Assembly (NCBI RefSeq): GCF_903819215.1 | Contig: NZ_CAIJCT010000010.1 | Direction: 5' to 3' (one strand) | DNA: 64,000 nucleotides | Origin: Aedoeadaptatus coxii | Lineage (GTDB): Bacteria > Bacillota > Clostridia > Tissierellales > Peptoniphilaceae | In this document: piece after piece, positions 1 to 8,182 of the stretch | Position numbering within the stretch: the first letter of the stretch is position 1 | Layout: each line of letters starts with the position of its first letter | Notes under the pieces: generated by a model | Database searches by the model: none | Told to the model about the DNA's origin: nothing | Seen by the model: the letters and a program-made list of their open reading frames with translations, nothing else | Made by a program: the position numbers and the translations under genes

Positions 1-978
1 ACGGATCGCTACATGGAAGTACCCTTTGATCTTTCCAATGTGTTTTTCATTACCACGGCGAATACGACGAAGACCATTCCCGCGCCCTTATTGGATCGCA
101 TGGAAATTATTCAGCTCGGCGGCTACACGCCCGAGGAAAAAAGAGAAATTGCGAAAAACCATTTGTGGCCCAAGCAGTTAAAAGAAGTGGGCTACGATGC
201 CGAAGACATTCGTTTATCCGACGGCGCCGTCGATGGTATTATCGAGGGTTACACTCAGGAAGCCGGCGTACGTATGTTGGACAAGTCCCTTGCCAAAATT
301 ATTCGCAAGGTCAATTTGGAATGTATGGAAACGGGAAAAACCGGCGTGAGAATTACGGCGCGTAATCTTCAAAAATATTTAGGCGAGGAAAAGACGTTTG
401 CCCAACGGATCGAGGAGAAAAACCTCGTAGGTTACGTGAACGGATTAGCGTGGACGTCGGTAGGCGGCGTGATCTTAGGGATCGAGGTTAATGTGGTGCC
501 GGGTAGCGGCAAACTTCAATTGACGGGGCAACTGGGCAATGTCATGAAGGAATCCGCACAGGCGGCCCTCACCTATCTTTGGAGCATGGCCGATACGCTC
601 GGTCTCGACGAATCCTTAAAAGCGAAACAGGACATTCACATTCACGTGCCCGACGGCGCCACGCCGAAAGACGGCCCTTCCGCCGGAACGGCCATGGCCA
701 CGGCCCTTTATTCCGCTATGACGGGCAAGGCTGTGGATCGTCACATCGCCATGACCGGCGAAGTAACATTGCGAGGCCGCGTCCTCCCCATCGGCGGATT
801 AAAGGAAAAACTTCTCGCCGCTCAACGGGCGGGGGTTACGAAAGTTTTAATCCCGAAAGCCAATTTGCGGGATATTAAAGAAATGGATTCCCCGTCGATT
901 AAAAAACTGACCATCGTCGGCGTGGAAACCATGGATGAGGTATTGAAAGAGGCGATCGTCCATGACGATGAAAATTAA
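1..978 (+). CDS. lon: ATP-dependent Lon protease, C-terminal part (5' end outside window)
   Basis: This is the 3' portion of a Lon protease, a cytoplasmic ATP-dependent serine protease that degrades damaged and regulatory proteins. The reading frame is open from base 1, so the gene begins upstream of the window. Visible are the end of the AAA+ module (LSNVFFITTANT, with the sensor asparagine), the alpha-helical small domain, and the whole proteolytic domain. The catalytic dyad is the serine of DGPSAGT (bases about 679-681) and the second lysine of GGLKEK, 43 residues later, the same spacing as in E. coli Lon. The stop overlaps the start of ysxC by 17 bases, the lonA-ysxC arrangement known from Bacillus. 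Identification is secure; only the N-terminal domain and ATP-binding loop cannot be inspected. Confidence 0.97.
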   Translation, partial: TDRYMEVPFDLSNVFFITTANTTKTIPAPLLDRMEIIQLGGYTPEEKREIAKNHLWPKQLKEVGYDAEDIRLSDGAVDGIIEGYTQEAGVRMLDKSLAKIIRKVNLECMETGKTGVRITARNLQKYLGEEKTFAQRIEEKNLVGYVNGLAWTSVGGVILGIEVNVVPGSGKLQLTGQLGNVMKESAQAALTYLWSMADTLGLDESLKAKQDIHIHVPDGATPKDGPSAGTAMATALYSAMTGKAVDRHIAMTGEVTLRGRVLPIGGLKEKLLAAQRAGVTKVLIPKANLRDIKEMDSPSIKKLTIVGVETMDEVLKEAIVHDDEN

Positions 979-1570
979 AAGCTGCGAACTGGAAAAAGTG
1001 GCGGTAAAGCAAGAGCAATATCCGGTGGCGGACGTGCCGGAATTTGCCTTTTGCGGCCGCTCCAATGTTGGTAAGAGCAGTTTCATCAACGCCATGCTCG
1101 GCAGAAAAAATCTCGCCCATACCAGCGGCAAGCCGGGGAAGACGCGAACCATTAATTTTTATCGCATTAACGATATGTTGCGTCTCGTAGATTTGCCAGG
1201 CTACGGTTATGCTGTGGCGTCGAAAAAAGATCAAGACGCTTGGGCGAAGACCATTAACGATTACCTCGCCTATCGCGACAATTTGGCGGAGCTCATTCTC
1301 CTCGTGGATATTCGCCACGAACCCTCGGTTCAGGATAAGGAAATGTACCGCTGGATCGTAGAATCCGGTTATGCGGGCATGATCGTGGCGACGAAGGCGG
1401 ATAAGCTTTCTAAAAATCAGCGACAAAAAGCCATTTCCGTTATAAGAAAAGCGTTGGACGTGGAATATAAGGAATTGATCTTTCCTTACAGTGCCGTGAC
1501 GCGGGAAAACATCGATAGTCTTTGGGATGAACTTTACCAAATGACGCTGTATCATAAGAACAATGATTAA
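962..1570 (+). CDS. ysxC: Ribosome biogenesis GTPase YsxC/EngB
   Basis: This is a small GTPase needed for assembly of the large ribosomal subunit. In its 202 residues the G-motifs are in order: G1 GRSNVGKS at 32-39, the GKTRTIN switch region near 59-65, G3 DLPG at 77-80 and G4 TKAD at 144-147. Length is typical of the family. The start at 962 has an AGAGG-type ribosome site about eight bases upstream; an ATG six bases later (MKIKS) matches the usual family N-terminus but has poorer spacing. It overlaps lon by 17 bases and is followed at once by a terminator hairpin, so it closes the lon transcript. Confidence 0.96.
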   Translation: MTMKIKSCELEKVAVKQEQYPVADVPEFAFCGRSNVGKSSFINAMLGRKNLAHTSGKPGKTRTINFYRINDMLRLVDLPGYGYAVASKKDQDAWAKTINDYLAYRDNLAELILLVDIRHEPSVQDKEMYRWIVESGYAGMIVATKADKLSKNQRQKAISVIRKALDVEYKELIFPYSAVTRENIDSLWDELYQMTLYHKNND

Positions 1571-1596
1571 GCCTTTGCAAAAGCAAGGGCTTTTTT
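1569..1596 (+). terminator. Rho-independent terminator after ysxC
   Basis: Ten-base arms (1569-1578 and 1583-1592, one G-T wobble) around an AAAA loop are followed by a run of T. The hairpin begins at the ysxC stop codon. Confidence 0.85.
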
Positions 1597-1743
1597 CTTG
1601 CTTAAAAGCAGGGGAATGGCGAAGAGAAAATTTCTATTCGGTGACTGCGAATTTTCGATTCAGTGCGCGGCGACATCATGTCGAATTATGTTATTCAACG
1701 GGCGTCATCATCGAGCAAGTCATAAAAAAGGAACCGTCGTTTA

Positions 1744-1772
1744 TTGACGTATGGAGTTCCTCCCTTTATAAT
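1744..1772 (+). promoter_or_regulatory. Sigma-A promoter of the regulator-potABCD operon
   Basis: TTGACG at 1744-1749 and a perfect TATAAT at 1767-1772 are separated by 17 bases. Transcription would start near 1779, about 40 bases before the regulator gene. Confidence 0.8.
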
Positions 1773-1783
1773 TTAACTATTGT

Positions 1784-1811
1784 GTTTAGTAAATTAATCT
1801 TGGAGTTTAGT
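1784..1811 (+). repeat. Direct repeat GTTTAGT, candidate operator
   Basis: GTTTAGT occurs at 1784-1790 and again at 1805-1811, exactly 21 bases apart (two helical turns on one DNA face). It lies just downstream of the predicted transcription start and before the XRE regulator gene. Autoregulatory binding by that regulator is an inference. Confidence 0.4.
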
Positions 1812-1817
1812 GATAAC

Positions 1818-2357
1818 ATGAAAATCGGAGAAAAAATAAAACGACTGCGTTTGATTCAGCAACTTACACAGGAAGAGTTGGCGCAGCGAAGCGAAGTCAC
1901 AAAAGGTTTTATTTCCCAAGTGGAACGGGATTTAACGAGCCCCTCCGTGGCCACATTTTTAGATATTTTAGATGCCCTCGGCGTAGAACCGGACGATTTT
2001 TTCCGCCACATGGACGAGCCGAAAATCGTCTTTACATCCGACGATGCGTCCAGTTTTACATCGGAATCGGATGGTTATTCCATCGATTATATCGTGCCCA
2101 ATGCGCAGAAAAATACCATGGAGCCCACCCTTTGGCATATTGAGCCTAAGGGGCGTTCGGCAGTGCTTTCTCTTTACGAGGGACAATGGTTTGCCTATAT
2201 TTTAAAGGGAAGCCTCGCCGTTCATTACGGTAATTTTATTTACGATGCCGAAGGGGGCGACACGGTGTATGGCAACGGAGACCGGGAAGTATTTTTTGAA
2301 AACACCGGTTCAGAAACGGCGGAACTTATTTGGGTTTCCAACCCGCCGAATTTTTAG
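1818..2357 (+). CDS. XRE-family regulator with C-terminal cupin sensor domain
   Basis: This predicted transcription factor has 179 residues. The N-terminal part is a helix-turn-helix of the HTH_3 type (LTQEELAQRS...KGFISQVERD, about residues 16-43), and the C-terminal half is a small beta-barrel cupin. The architecture is that of PuuR and related regulators of polyamine or amino-acid genes. I chose the ATG at 1818 because the HTH begins right there (MKIGEKIKRL) and a strong promoter lies 45 bases upstream; the frame is open further back, but that stretch covers the terminator and promoter. It is the first gene of the pot operon, ten bases before potA, so it probably senses polyamine status and controls its own operon. 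The ligand is not shown by the sequence. Confidence 0.85.
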   Translation: MKIGEKIKRLRLIQQLTQEELAQRSEVTKGFISQVERDLTSPSVATFLDILDALGVEPDDFFRHMDEPKIVFTSDDASSFTSESDGYSIDYIVPNAQKNTMEPTLWHIEPKGRSAVLSLYEGQWFAYILKGSLAVHYGNFIYDAEGGDTVYGNGDREVFFENTGSETAELIWVSNPPNF

Positions 2358-2367
2358 GAGGTGACCA

Positions 2368-3408
2368 ATGAATTCGATGATTACCATTAAGGGAATTGAA
2401 AAATCTTTTGGCGACAATCCCGTGCTAAAGGGAATCGATATTTCCATAGATGACGGGGAATTTTTAACCTTACTCGGGCCGAGCGGCTGTGGGAAGACGA
2501 CGCTTCTGCGTATTATTGCAGGTTTTGAAGAGGCCGACGCCGGGGAAGTGTTTTACAACGGAAAGCCTCTTACGGCGATCAAACATTACGAGCGGCCGGT
2601 AAACACGGTGTTTCAAAAATACGCCCTTTTTCCTCACCTCAATGTTTTCGACAATATCGCCTTCGGTTTAAAGCTTAAGAAAATGCCGAAGAAAAAAATT
2701 CGTGAAAAAGTCGATGAGATGCTGGAGCTCGTCAATCTTTCGGGTATCGGCTCTCGAAAAATTCAATCCCTTTCAGGAGGTCAGCAACAACGCATCGCCA
2801 TTGCAAGAGCCCTCGTCAACGATCCGAAAATCCTCCTGTTGGATGAGCCTTTAGGGGCTTTGGATTTAAAACTTCGCAAACAAATGCAATTTGAATTAAA
2901 GCGGATTCAGGAGCAAGTAGGCATTACCTTTATTTACGTCACCCACGATCAGGAAGAAGCATTGAGCATGAGTGATACGGTAGTCGTGTTAAAGGACGGA
3001 TCCATTCAGCAAATCGGCACGCCTATTTCCATTTACAACGAGCCCGTCAACGCCTTTGTGGCCAATTTTATCGGCGAGAGCAATATTATTCAGGCTCGCT
3101 TTGTAAGAGATAAAGTAGTTTCCTTTTACGGAAAGGAATTTCAGTGTGTGGACAAAGGTTTCGCACCGGGGGAACAGGTGCAAGTGGTGATTCGGCCGGA
3201 AGATGTGGAACTTAAACGGGACACTACCGATCGCCTGACGGGCACCGTGGAATCCGTGGTATTTAAAGGCGTGCACTATGAAATGATTTTAGACGTGTGC
3301 GGCGAAAAATGGATGGTACAATCCACTGTGGCGAAAGAGCCGGGGGATGTAGTGGGCATTTATGTGGAGCCCGATAATTTCCACGTTATGAAAGGGGAAA
3401 AGGAATGA
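2368..3408 (+). CDS. potA: Spermidine/putrescine ABC importer ATPase PotA
   Basis: This is the ATP-hydrolysing subunit of the polyamine importer. Over 346 residues the Walker A motif GPSGCGKTT is at 37-45, the ABC signature LSGGQQQR at 135-142 and Walker B ILLLDEP at 155-161. A C-terminal TOBE-type beta domain (about 280-340) carries the usual regulatory region. A strong AGGAGGTGA site precedes the ATG. The stop overlaps the start of potB in an ATGA junction, indicating translational coupling. Substrate assignment rests on the company of a PotD-like binding protein and two PotB/C permeases. Confidence 0.95.
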   Translation: MNSMITIKGIEKSFGDNPVLKGIDISIDDGEFLTLLGPSGCGKTTLLRIIAGFEEADAGEVFYNGKPLTAIKHYERPVNTVFQKYALFPHLNVFDNIAFGLKLKKMPKKKIREKVDEMLELVNLSGIGSRKIQSLSGGQQQRIAIARALVNDPKILLLDEPLGALDLKLRKQMQFELKRIQEQVGITFIYVTHDQEEALSMSDTVVVLKDGSIQQIGTPISIYNEPVNAFVANFIGESNIIQARFVRDKVVSFYGKEFQCVDKGFAPGEQVQVVIRPEDVELKRDTTDRLTGTVESVVFKGVHYEMILDVCGEKWMVQSTVAKEPGDVVGIYVEPDNFHVMKGEKE

Positions 3409-4238
3409 AGCGTTTTTCCTTAGTATATATTCCGTGGGCGATTTTATTTATCGTCCTGCCCCTTTTGCTCGTGGTCTTCATCAGTTTTAACGGCGAAGAA
3501 ACTATGACAATGGAAGGGTACCGCCTGTCTGTGGCGCAGTACGCGCGGTTTTTTCAGCCCATGTATTTGCGCATTATGTGGCGCTCGGTCACGCTCGCCG
3601 TGCTGTCCACGGTGATCTGTCTGCTCTTAGGTTACCCGGCGGCGTACAGCATTTCGAGATTAAAGCCGAAGGCATCGTCGACGATGATTTTGCTTTTCGT
3701 AATCCCTATGTGGATGAATTTTTTGTTGAGAACCTACGCATGGATCACCTTGCTCGGGCGAAACGGCGTCATCAATCGCGTCCTCGGTTTTATCGGCCTC
3801 GGGCCCTTCGATATGATGTACAATCAGGGATCGATTTTAATGGGCATGATCTATAATTTCCTGCCCTTTATGGTGCTTCCTATTTACACCATTTTGCAAA
3901 AAATGGACCATTCCCTTATTGAGGCGGCGAAGGATTTAGGTGCCAATTCGAGAGAAACTTTTTTAAAAGTTATTCTTCCTCTTTCCCTTCCCGGGGTGTA
4001 CAGCGGCATTTTAATGTGCTTTATTCCGGCGCTCTCTACCTTCGTCATTTCTTCTTTACTCGGGGGAAATAAATACTATTTGGTAGGCAACATTATCGAG
4101 CAACAGTTCCGCTTAACGGGAAATTGGCCCTTCGGCTCCGCCATTGCCGTGGTATTGATCGTCATATTGCTTCTTATGTTGTTTGCCGTTCGCTTGCTGG
4201 AAAGTAAAGATGAGAAAGGAGATCGCCGTGGGAAATAA
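3405..4238 (+). CDS. potB: Spermidine/putrescine ABC permease PotB
   Basis: This is an inner-membrane permease subunit of the polyamine importer, 277 residues with about six hydrophobic segments. It has the binding-protein-dependent transport loop that contacts the ATPase (EAAKDLGANSRETF... at about 174-190). The N-terminal segment and the periplasmic sequence FNGEETMTMEGY are typical of PotB/PotH. The start overlaps potA by four bases, and the end overlaps potC by 11 bases. Confidence 0.93.
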   Translation: MKRFSLVYIPWAILFIVLPLLLVVFISFNGEETMTMEGYRLSVAQYARFFQPMYLRIMWRSVTLAVLSTVICLLLGYPAAYSISRLKPKASSTMILLFVIPMWMNFLLRTYAWITLLGRNGVINRVLGFIGLGPFDMMYNQGSILMGMIYNFLPFMVLPIYTILQKMDHSLIEAAKDLGANSRETFLKVILPLSLPGVYSGILMCFIPALSTFVISSLLGGNKYYLVGNIIEQQFRLTGNWPFGSAIAVVLIVILLLMLFAVRLLESKDEKGDRRGK

Positions 4239-5007
4239 ATTACGTAAATTTTATTTAGGGCTCATGCTCCTATTTCTCTATCTGCCGATTTTCGTGCTCA
4301 TCGTCTTTAGCTTTAACGATACGAAGCTAAGGGGCGTTTGGGCGGGCTTTACCACCCATTGGTATGTGGATCTCTTTAGCGACCCCGTGATATTAAAAAG
4401 CCTCTACGTTACATTGATCGTGGCGGTCATTTCCACGGCGGTGGCCACCATCGTCGGCACGATTTCCGCCATCGGCATTCGCGCGTTTAGCAAAAAAACA
4501 CAGCATCTTATTTTAAACATTAACTATTTGCCGGTGCTGAACCCGGACATCGTCACGGCAGTAGCCCTAATGAGTTTGTACGGCTTTCTCGCCATGGAGC
4601 AGGGGCTGCTTACCATGATTCTTTCTCATATAGTGTTTTGCTTGCCCTATGTGATTATTTCCGTCTTACCGAAATTGGATCAGCTGGATAAAAACATTGT
4701 GGAAGCGGCCTTCGATTTAGGCGCCAAACCTCACGAAGTGCTTTACCACGTCATTATTCCTCAAATCAAACCGGGCATCGTTACCGGGGCGCTCTTGGCA
4801 TTTACGTTGTCCATCGACGATTTTATTATTTCCTTTTTCACCACGGGGCAGGGGGTTTCCAATTTATCCATTACCCTATATTCCATGGCGAAGGCGGGAA
4901 TCAATCCGTCCATGAACGCTATTTCCACGATTTTATTTGTCGTCGTCATGATCCTTCTTCTCGTATTAAATCGCCGAGATGTGGATATTATCGATCTCGA
5001 GGTGTAG
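4228..5007 (+). CDS. potC: Spermidine/putrescine ABC permease PotC
   Basis: This is the second permease subunit, 259 residues with six predicted membrane segments. The ATPase-contact loop EAAFDLGAKPHEVL is near residues 157-170. I chose the GTG at 4228 because an AAAGGAG site lies at 4215-4221 with ideal spacing and the protein then begins VGNKLRKFYL, as PotC proteins do. In-frame ATGs at 4183 and 4210 have no comparable ribosome site. It overlaps potB by 11 bases, and potD starts two bases after its stop. Confidence 0.93.
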   Translation: MGNKLRKFYLGLMLLFLYLPIFVLIVFSFNDTKLRGVWAGFTTHWYVDLFSDPVILKSLYVTLIVAVISTAVATIVGTISAIGIRAFSKKTQHLILNINYLPVLNPDIVTAVALMSLYGFLAMEQGLLTMILSHIVFCLPYVIISVLPKLDQLDKNIVEAAFDLGAKPHEVLYHVIIPQIKPGIVTGALLAFTLSIDDFIISFFTTGQGVSNLSITLYSMAKAGINPSMNAISTILFVVVMILLLVLNRRDVDIIDLEV

Positions 5008-5008
5008 T

Positions 5009-6052
5009 ATGAAGCGATTACAATGGATAATCTGTCTGCTTCTTCTCTTAACCCTTGCAGGCTGCGGAAAAAAACCGGAAAGCAAAAAAGAAACCATTCA
5101 CGTCTACAACTGGGGCGAGTATATCGACCTGGACACTCTTCGGCAATTTGAAAAAGAGACGGGCATTCACGTCATCTACGACACCTTCGCCTCCAACGAA
5201 GACCTTTACGTAAAGTTGAAAAAATCCGGCGATCCCTACGATGTCGTGGTGCCGTCGGAATATATGGTGGAGCGTTTAATTCGCGAAAACATGCTCATGC
5301 CCTTGGATTATTCTCTCATTCCCAACAGCAAAAAGTTGGACAAGCGCATTTTAAATATGGAATATGATCCCGGCAATCGCTACAGTCTTCCCCTTTTCTG
5401 GGGAACCCTGGGCATCGTCGTGAACAAAAAATTAGTGGATACGCCCATCGACTCGTGGAAAGATTTATGGAATCCTCGATATAAAAATGAAATCATCATG
5501 TACAATTCTCAGCGGGATTCCATTGCCGTGGCGTTAAAAATGCTCGGATATTCCATGAACACCCACTCCATTCCCAAATTGGAAAAGGCGAAGGAAGCGC
5601 TGATTAAACAAAAGCCCTTCGTCTACGCCTATCTCGCCGACGACGGACGTGACGTTATGAGTCAAGGCGATGCCGCTCTTTCCGTTATGTATTCCGGCGA
5701 CGCGGCGTTGATGTGCAGAGAAAACAAAAATCTGGAATACATTATCCCGAAAGAGGGTAGTAATATATGGTATGATTCATTAGTTGTTCCGAAGAACGCA
5801 AAAAACCCCACCGGAGCCATGAAATTTATTAATTTCATGTTGCGCCCGGACATTTCCGCTAAAAATGCGGAGTATAATGTAGGGTATGCGTCGCCGATTC
5901 CCGAAGCCATCACTTTGTTGCCCAAGGAAATTCGCGAGAATAAAACAGCCTATCCGGACATGGATCACCTGCCTCCTTTGGAGGTGTACCGCGATCCCGG
6001 CGATTTGGTAAAAGTCTACGACCGCATCTGGACAGAGGTAACGGCGGAATAA
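5009..6052 (+). CDS. potD: Polyamine-binding lipoprotein PotD
   Basis: This is the extracellular substrate-binding subunit of the polyamine importer, anchored as a lipoprotein. The 347-residue protein has a lipoprotein signal peptide with the lipobox LAGC and modified cysteine at position 19. It then shows the PotD/PotF-like opening VYNWGEYID at about 34-42 and a bilobed solute-binding fold. The start at 5009 has GAGGTG just upstream, inside the end of potC; a start at 4979 would add residues in front of a complete signal peptide. Putrescine and spermidine cannot be told apart from the sequence. Confidence 0.94.
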   Translation: MKRLQWIICLLLLLTLAGCGKKPESKKETIHVYNWGEYIDLDTLRQFEKETGIHVIYDTFASNEDLYVKLKKSGDPYDVVVPSEYMVERLIRENMLMPLDYSLIPNSKKLDKRILNMEYDPGNRYSLPLFWGTLGIVVNKKLVDTPIDSWKDLWNPRYKNEIIMYNSQRDSIAVALKMLGYSMNTHSIPKLEKAKEALIKQKPFVYAYLADDGRDVMSQGDAALSVMYSGDAALMCRENKNLEYIIPKEGSNIWYDSLVVPKNAKNPTGAMKFINFMLRPDISAKNAEYNVGYASPIPEAITLLPKEIRENKTAYPDMDHLPPLEVYRDPGDLVKVYDRIWTEVTAE

Positions 6053-6081
6053 ATCGGAACGATGTATAAAGGAGATGTGTC

Positions 6082-7263
6082 ATGGCATTTGATTATGTAA
6101 TTGTAGGCAGCGGTATTGCCGGCGTTACGGCGGCAAAAGAAATTCGCAAAAAAGATAAAGAAGGCTCCGTCTTACTCATTGGCGACGACGTGCGAGTTCC
6201 GTATTATCGCATTAAGCTCTCCGAACTTTTGGGAGAAGACGATCCGATTCTTCCGGCACTGGATGAAGAGGGTTGGAACGATAAAATCAACATTCAATGC
6301 AAATTCGGCGTGTCCGTCGAATCCATCGACTTCGAGAAAAGGATCTTGAGACTTTCAGACGGCGAAGAAGTGGAAGGGAAGAAAATCCTCCTCGCCAACG
6401 GAAGCCACGCCAATTTGCCGCCCTTTAAGAACAGCGATTTAAAAGGGGTATTCACTTTAAGAAGTTACGACGATCTCTTGTCGATTTCGTCCTATTTAAA
6501 ACATGCGAAGCGCGTCGGCGTTATCGGCGGCGGTTTGCTCGGCTTGGAAGCGGCGAAGAGTTTGCAGAAAAAAGGCCACCTCGTCGTCATTGTGGACATG
6601 GAAGAGTATCTTCTTTCCAAGCAATTGGACAGAGAACTGGGCATGTTGCTTAATGAAGAAATGAAAGATCATGGCTTTATGGTGTATACCAGCACGGCGA
6701 CCAAAGGTTTTGTCGGCGATGATCACGTGACGGGCATCGAATTTGACGACGGCACCGTCGTGGATCTAGATTGCGTCCTCGTTTCCATCGGCGTTCGAAG
6801 CAATATCGGGCTGTTTAAAGATACGCCCCTGGAAATTAATCGGGGCGTCGTCGTCGATCGGGAACTTAAAACCAATATCGACAATGTGTGGGCGGCGGGA
6901 GATGTTGCCGAAATCGACGGCCGCACCATGGGCATCTGGCCTGCATCCCGCGCCATGGGAAAAGTGGCGGCGACAAATATGACCGGTGGCCAAGCCCTTT
7001 ACGACGACCCGAAACTTTTTACGAAGCTCGACATCGGCGACATTCAAGTCTTCAGCTGCGGCAATGTTTCGGAAGGAGACGTCTACTTTTACGACGACGG
7101 CGACGTGCATCACCGCTTGTTTTCAAAAGACGGCAAGGTTACGGGCGTGATTTTATATCACGACACCAAAGCCATGACGACCTACAGAAAACTCGTGGAA
7201 GAACATGCCGACATCGAAGAGGCATTGAACGTGAAATATCCTTTTAAAAAGGAAAAAGAATAA
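6082..7263 (+). CDS. FAD-dependent pyridine nucleotide-disulfide family oxidoreductase (NADH:rubredoxin/nitrite reductase-like)
   Basis: This is a flavoprotein of 393 residues with two dinucleotide-binding folds. The FAD fold begins VIVGSGIAG at 6-14, the NAD(P)H fold GVIGGGLLG is at 146-154, and the second FAD contact WAAGDVAE is near 270-277. The layout resembles NADH:rubredoxin oxidoreductases, the N-terminal part of assimilatory nitrite reductases and related electron-transfer reductases of anaerobes. No redox-active cysteine pair is visible, so it is not a thioredoxin reductase-type disulfide enzyme. A good AAAGGAG site precedes the start. It lies 29 bases after potD with no visible promoter, so it is probably the last gene of the pot operon. 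Its partner protein and substrate are unknown. Confidence 0.85.
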   Translation: MAFDYVIVGSGIAGVTAAKEIRKKDKEGSVLLIGDDVRVPYYRIKLSELLGEDDPILPALDEEGWNDKINIQCKFGVSVESIDFEKRILRLSDGEEVEGKKILLANGSHANLPPFKNSDLKGVFTLRSYDDLLSISSYLKHAKRVGVIGGGLLGLEAAKSLQKKGHLVVIVDMEEYLLSKQLDRELGMLLNEEMKDHGFMVYTSTATKGFVGDDHVTGIEFDDGTVVDLDCVLVSIGVRSNIGLFKDTPLEINRGVVVDRELKTNIDNVWAAGDVAEIDGRTMGIWPASRAMGKVAATNMTGGQALYDDPKLFTKLDIGDIQVFSCGNVSEGDVYFYDDGDVHHRLFSKDGKVTGVILYHDTKAMTTYRKLVEEHADIEEALNVKYPFKKEKE

Positions 7264-7310
7264 TGTCTGATTTATATCTGTAAATATCGAATTAATTTAA
7301 CATTTCTTAA

Positions 7311-7353
7311 AAAGTGGAATGTAACCTGTACATCACGGGGGACATTCCCTTTT
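7311..7353 (+). terminator. Terminator after the oxidoreductase gene
   Basis: GGAATGT (7316-7322) pairs with ACATTCC (7342-7348), and a T-rich tail follows. It marks the end of the backbone transcript and the left side of the AT-rich island. Confidence 0.65.
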
Positions 7354-7369
7354 ATTTTATAAAGAGAAG

Positions 7370-7400
7370 ACCCCAAGATCCAAATGATGGATGATGGGGT
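7370..7400 (-). terminator. Possible terminator of the toxin-antitoxin transcript
   Basis: ACCCC/GGGGT and ATCC/GGAT arms form a hairpin just downstream of the toxin stop. On the minus strand it is followed by a pyrimidine-rich tail. Confidence 0.45.
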
Positions 7401-7418
7401 GTGAATGCGGAAGTATTT

Positions 7419-7685
7419 TTAGAATTTGTTGAGTATATCGTGATGTCCGATGTCGAGGAGAAAAACGAGTTCGTTATTTTCATAGAACCAGATAATGCGA
7501 ATATCCATCGTGATGGATGATTCCCAAATGCCGTCGGCACCCTGAATTTTCTTCGTTCTTAACGAGGGGTGGGTGGGATTTTCTATGAAGAATTTAAGTT
7601 TCTGTTGCGTTTGCTTTTTTTCACTATCGGATAGTTTGTTGTAATGTTTTTTAAATGCCTTTGAGTACGTAATTTTATAAGGCAT
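7419..7685 (-). CDS. RelE/ParE-superfamily toxin (YafQ-like)
   Basis: This is a small basic protein of 88 residues with the fold pattern of the RelE/ParE toxin superfamily. It has an N-terminal beta strand and helix rich in lysine (YSKAFKKHYNKL), the central LRTKKIQGADGIWESSI segment, and the strand pair RIIWFYENN...LLDIGHHD. YafQ-type members of this family cleave mRNA on translating ribosomes; that activity is inferred here. It follows an AbrB-type antitoxin gene, and stop and start overlap by one base (TAATG), so the two are translationally coupled. The histidine pair near the end fits YafQ/RelE-like catalysis but is not proof. Confidence 0.8.
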   Translation of the reverse strand: MPYKITYSKAFKKHYNKLSDSEKKQTQQKLKFFIENPTHPSLRTKKIQGADGIWESSITMDIRIIWFYENNELVFLLDIGHHDILNKF

Positions 7686-7942
7686 TATTTGTCTAATGCC
7701 TCGAATAGGGAATCGATGGAATCAAAGACGGGTTGTGTTCCATTTTTTATGGATTTTTTGATTTCTTGAACTTCCGCTTTTAAATTTTTAATAACATGTT
7801 CGGGATAAATTGCCACGGGAACGAGGATAATTTTTCCATTCTCTTCCATGACTTCAAATTGGTCGCCTTGGTTTAATTCCATAGAGTTTACGATATCTTT
7901 CGGAATCGTAACTTGTGATTTCGCCTTCAGTTCTACTAACAT
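7685..7942 (-). CDS. AbrB/MazE-type antitoxin
   Basis: This 85-residue protein begins with a SpoVT/AbrB swapped-hairpin DNA-binding domain (LKAKSQVTIPKDIV, then LNQGDQFEVMEENGKIILVP, about residues 4-43). A charged helical tail of about 40 residues follows and would bind and neutralise the toxin. It precedes the toxin gene in one operon. Upstream lie a good promoter and a 10-bp inverted repeat between that promoter and the ribosome site, consistent with autorepression. AbrB-type antitoxins paired with RelE-type toxins are known but less common than RelB or Phd pairings. Confidence 0.85.
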   Translation of the reverse strand: MLVELKAKSQVTIPKDIVNSMELNQGDQFEVMEENGKIILVPVAIYPEHVIKNLKAEVQEIKKSIKNGTQPVFDSIDSLFEALDK

Positions 7943-7954
7943 GTCAGAGCCTCC

Positions 7955-7981
7955 TTGTCAGAAAATCAAACTTTCTAACAA
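7955..7981 (-). promoter_or_regulatory. Inverted repeat, candidate antitoxin operator
   Basis: TTGTCAGAAA (7955-7964) and TTTCTAACAA (7972-7981) are 10-bp arms with one mismatch and a 7-base spacer. They sit between the -10 box and the ribosome site of the antitoxin gene, where a bound repressor would block transcription. Confidence 0.6.
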
Positions 7982-7982
7982 A

Positions 7983-8011
7983 ATCTTAATCGGTAATGAG
8001 AAAATAGTCAA
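7983..8011 (-). promoter_or_regulatory. Promoter of the toxin-antitoxin operon
   Basis: Read on the minus strand, TTGACT (8011-8006) and TAAGAT (7988-7983) are separated by 17 bases. This is a good sigma-A promoter directed at the antitoxin gene. Confidence 0.7.
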
Positions 8012-8125
8012 GCAGCATATAGGTTAACGGTTGGAAACGTCTAAATTAATGGTATGGTTGATAATAAGCTGATGCTATTGATTAGAAATAAAGATAAAAT
8101 TGAGTGAGAAATTTTAAATAAGAGC

Positions 8126-8151
8126 TGTAACGTTTTGCATTTACAATCGTC
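8126..8151 (+). promoter_or_regulatory. ECF-type promoter of the sigma factor operon
   Basis: TGTAAC (8126-8131), 16 bases, then CGTC (8148-8151) matches the known Bacillus SigX/SigW class pattern (TGTAAC or TGAAAC, 16-17 bases, CGTC or CGTA). It lies 32 bases before the sigma gene, which suggests that the sigma factor transcribes its own operon. No good sigma-A promoter was noticed beside it. Confidence 0.65.
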
Positions 8152-8182
8152 TAATGTTTGGAGAAGAAGGGGAGTGATATAA

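Noticed and set aside
899..1555. A 218-codon minus-strand frame opposite ysxC
   Set aside because: ysxC has all GTPase motifs, a good start and a terminator. The antisense frame has none.
1563..1817. Extension of the XRE regulator by 85 codons to an upstream ATG
   Set aside because: The stretch contains the ysxC terminator, a consensus promoter and the likely operator. The DNA-binding domain begins at the ATG at 1818.
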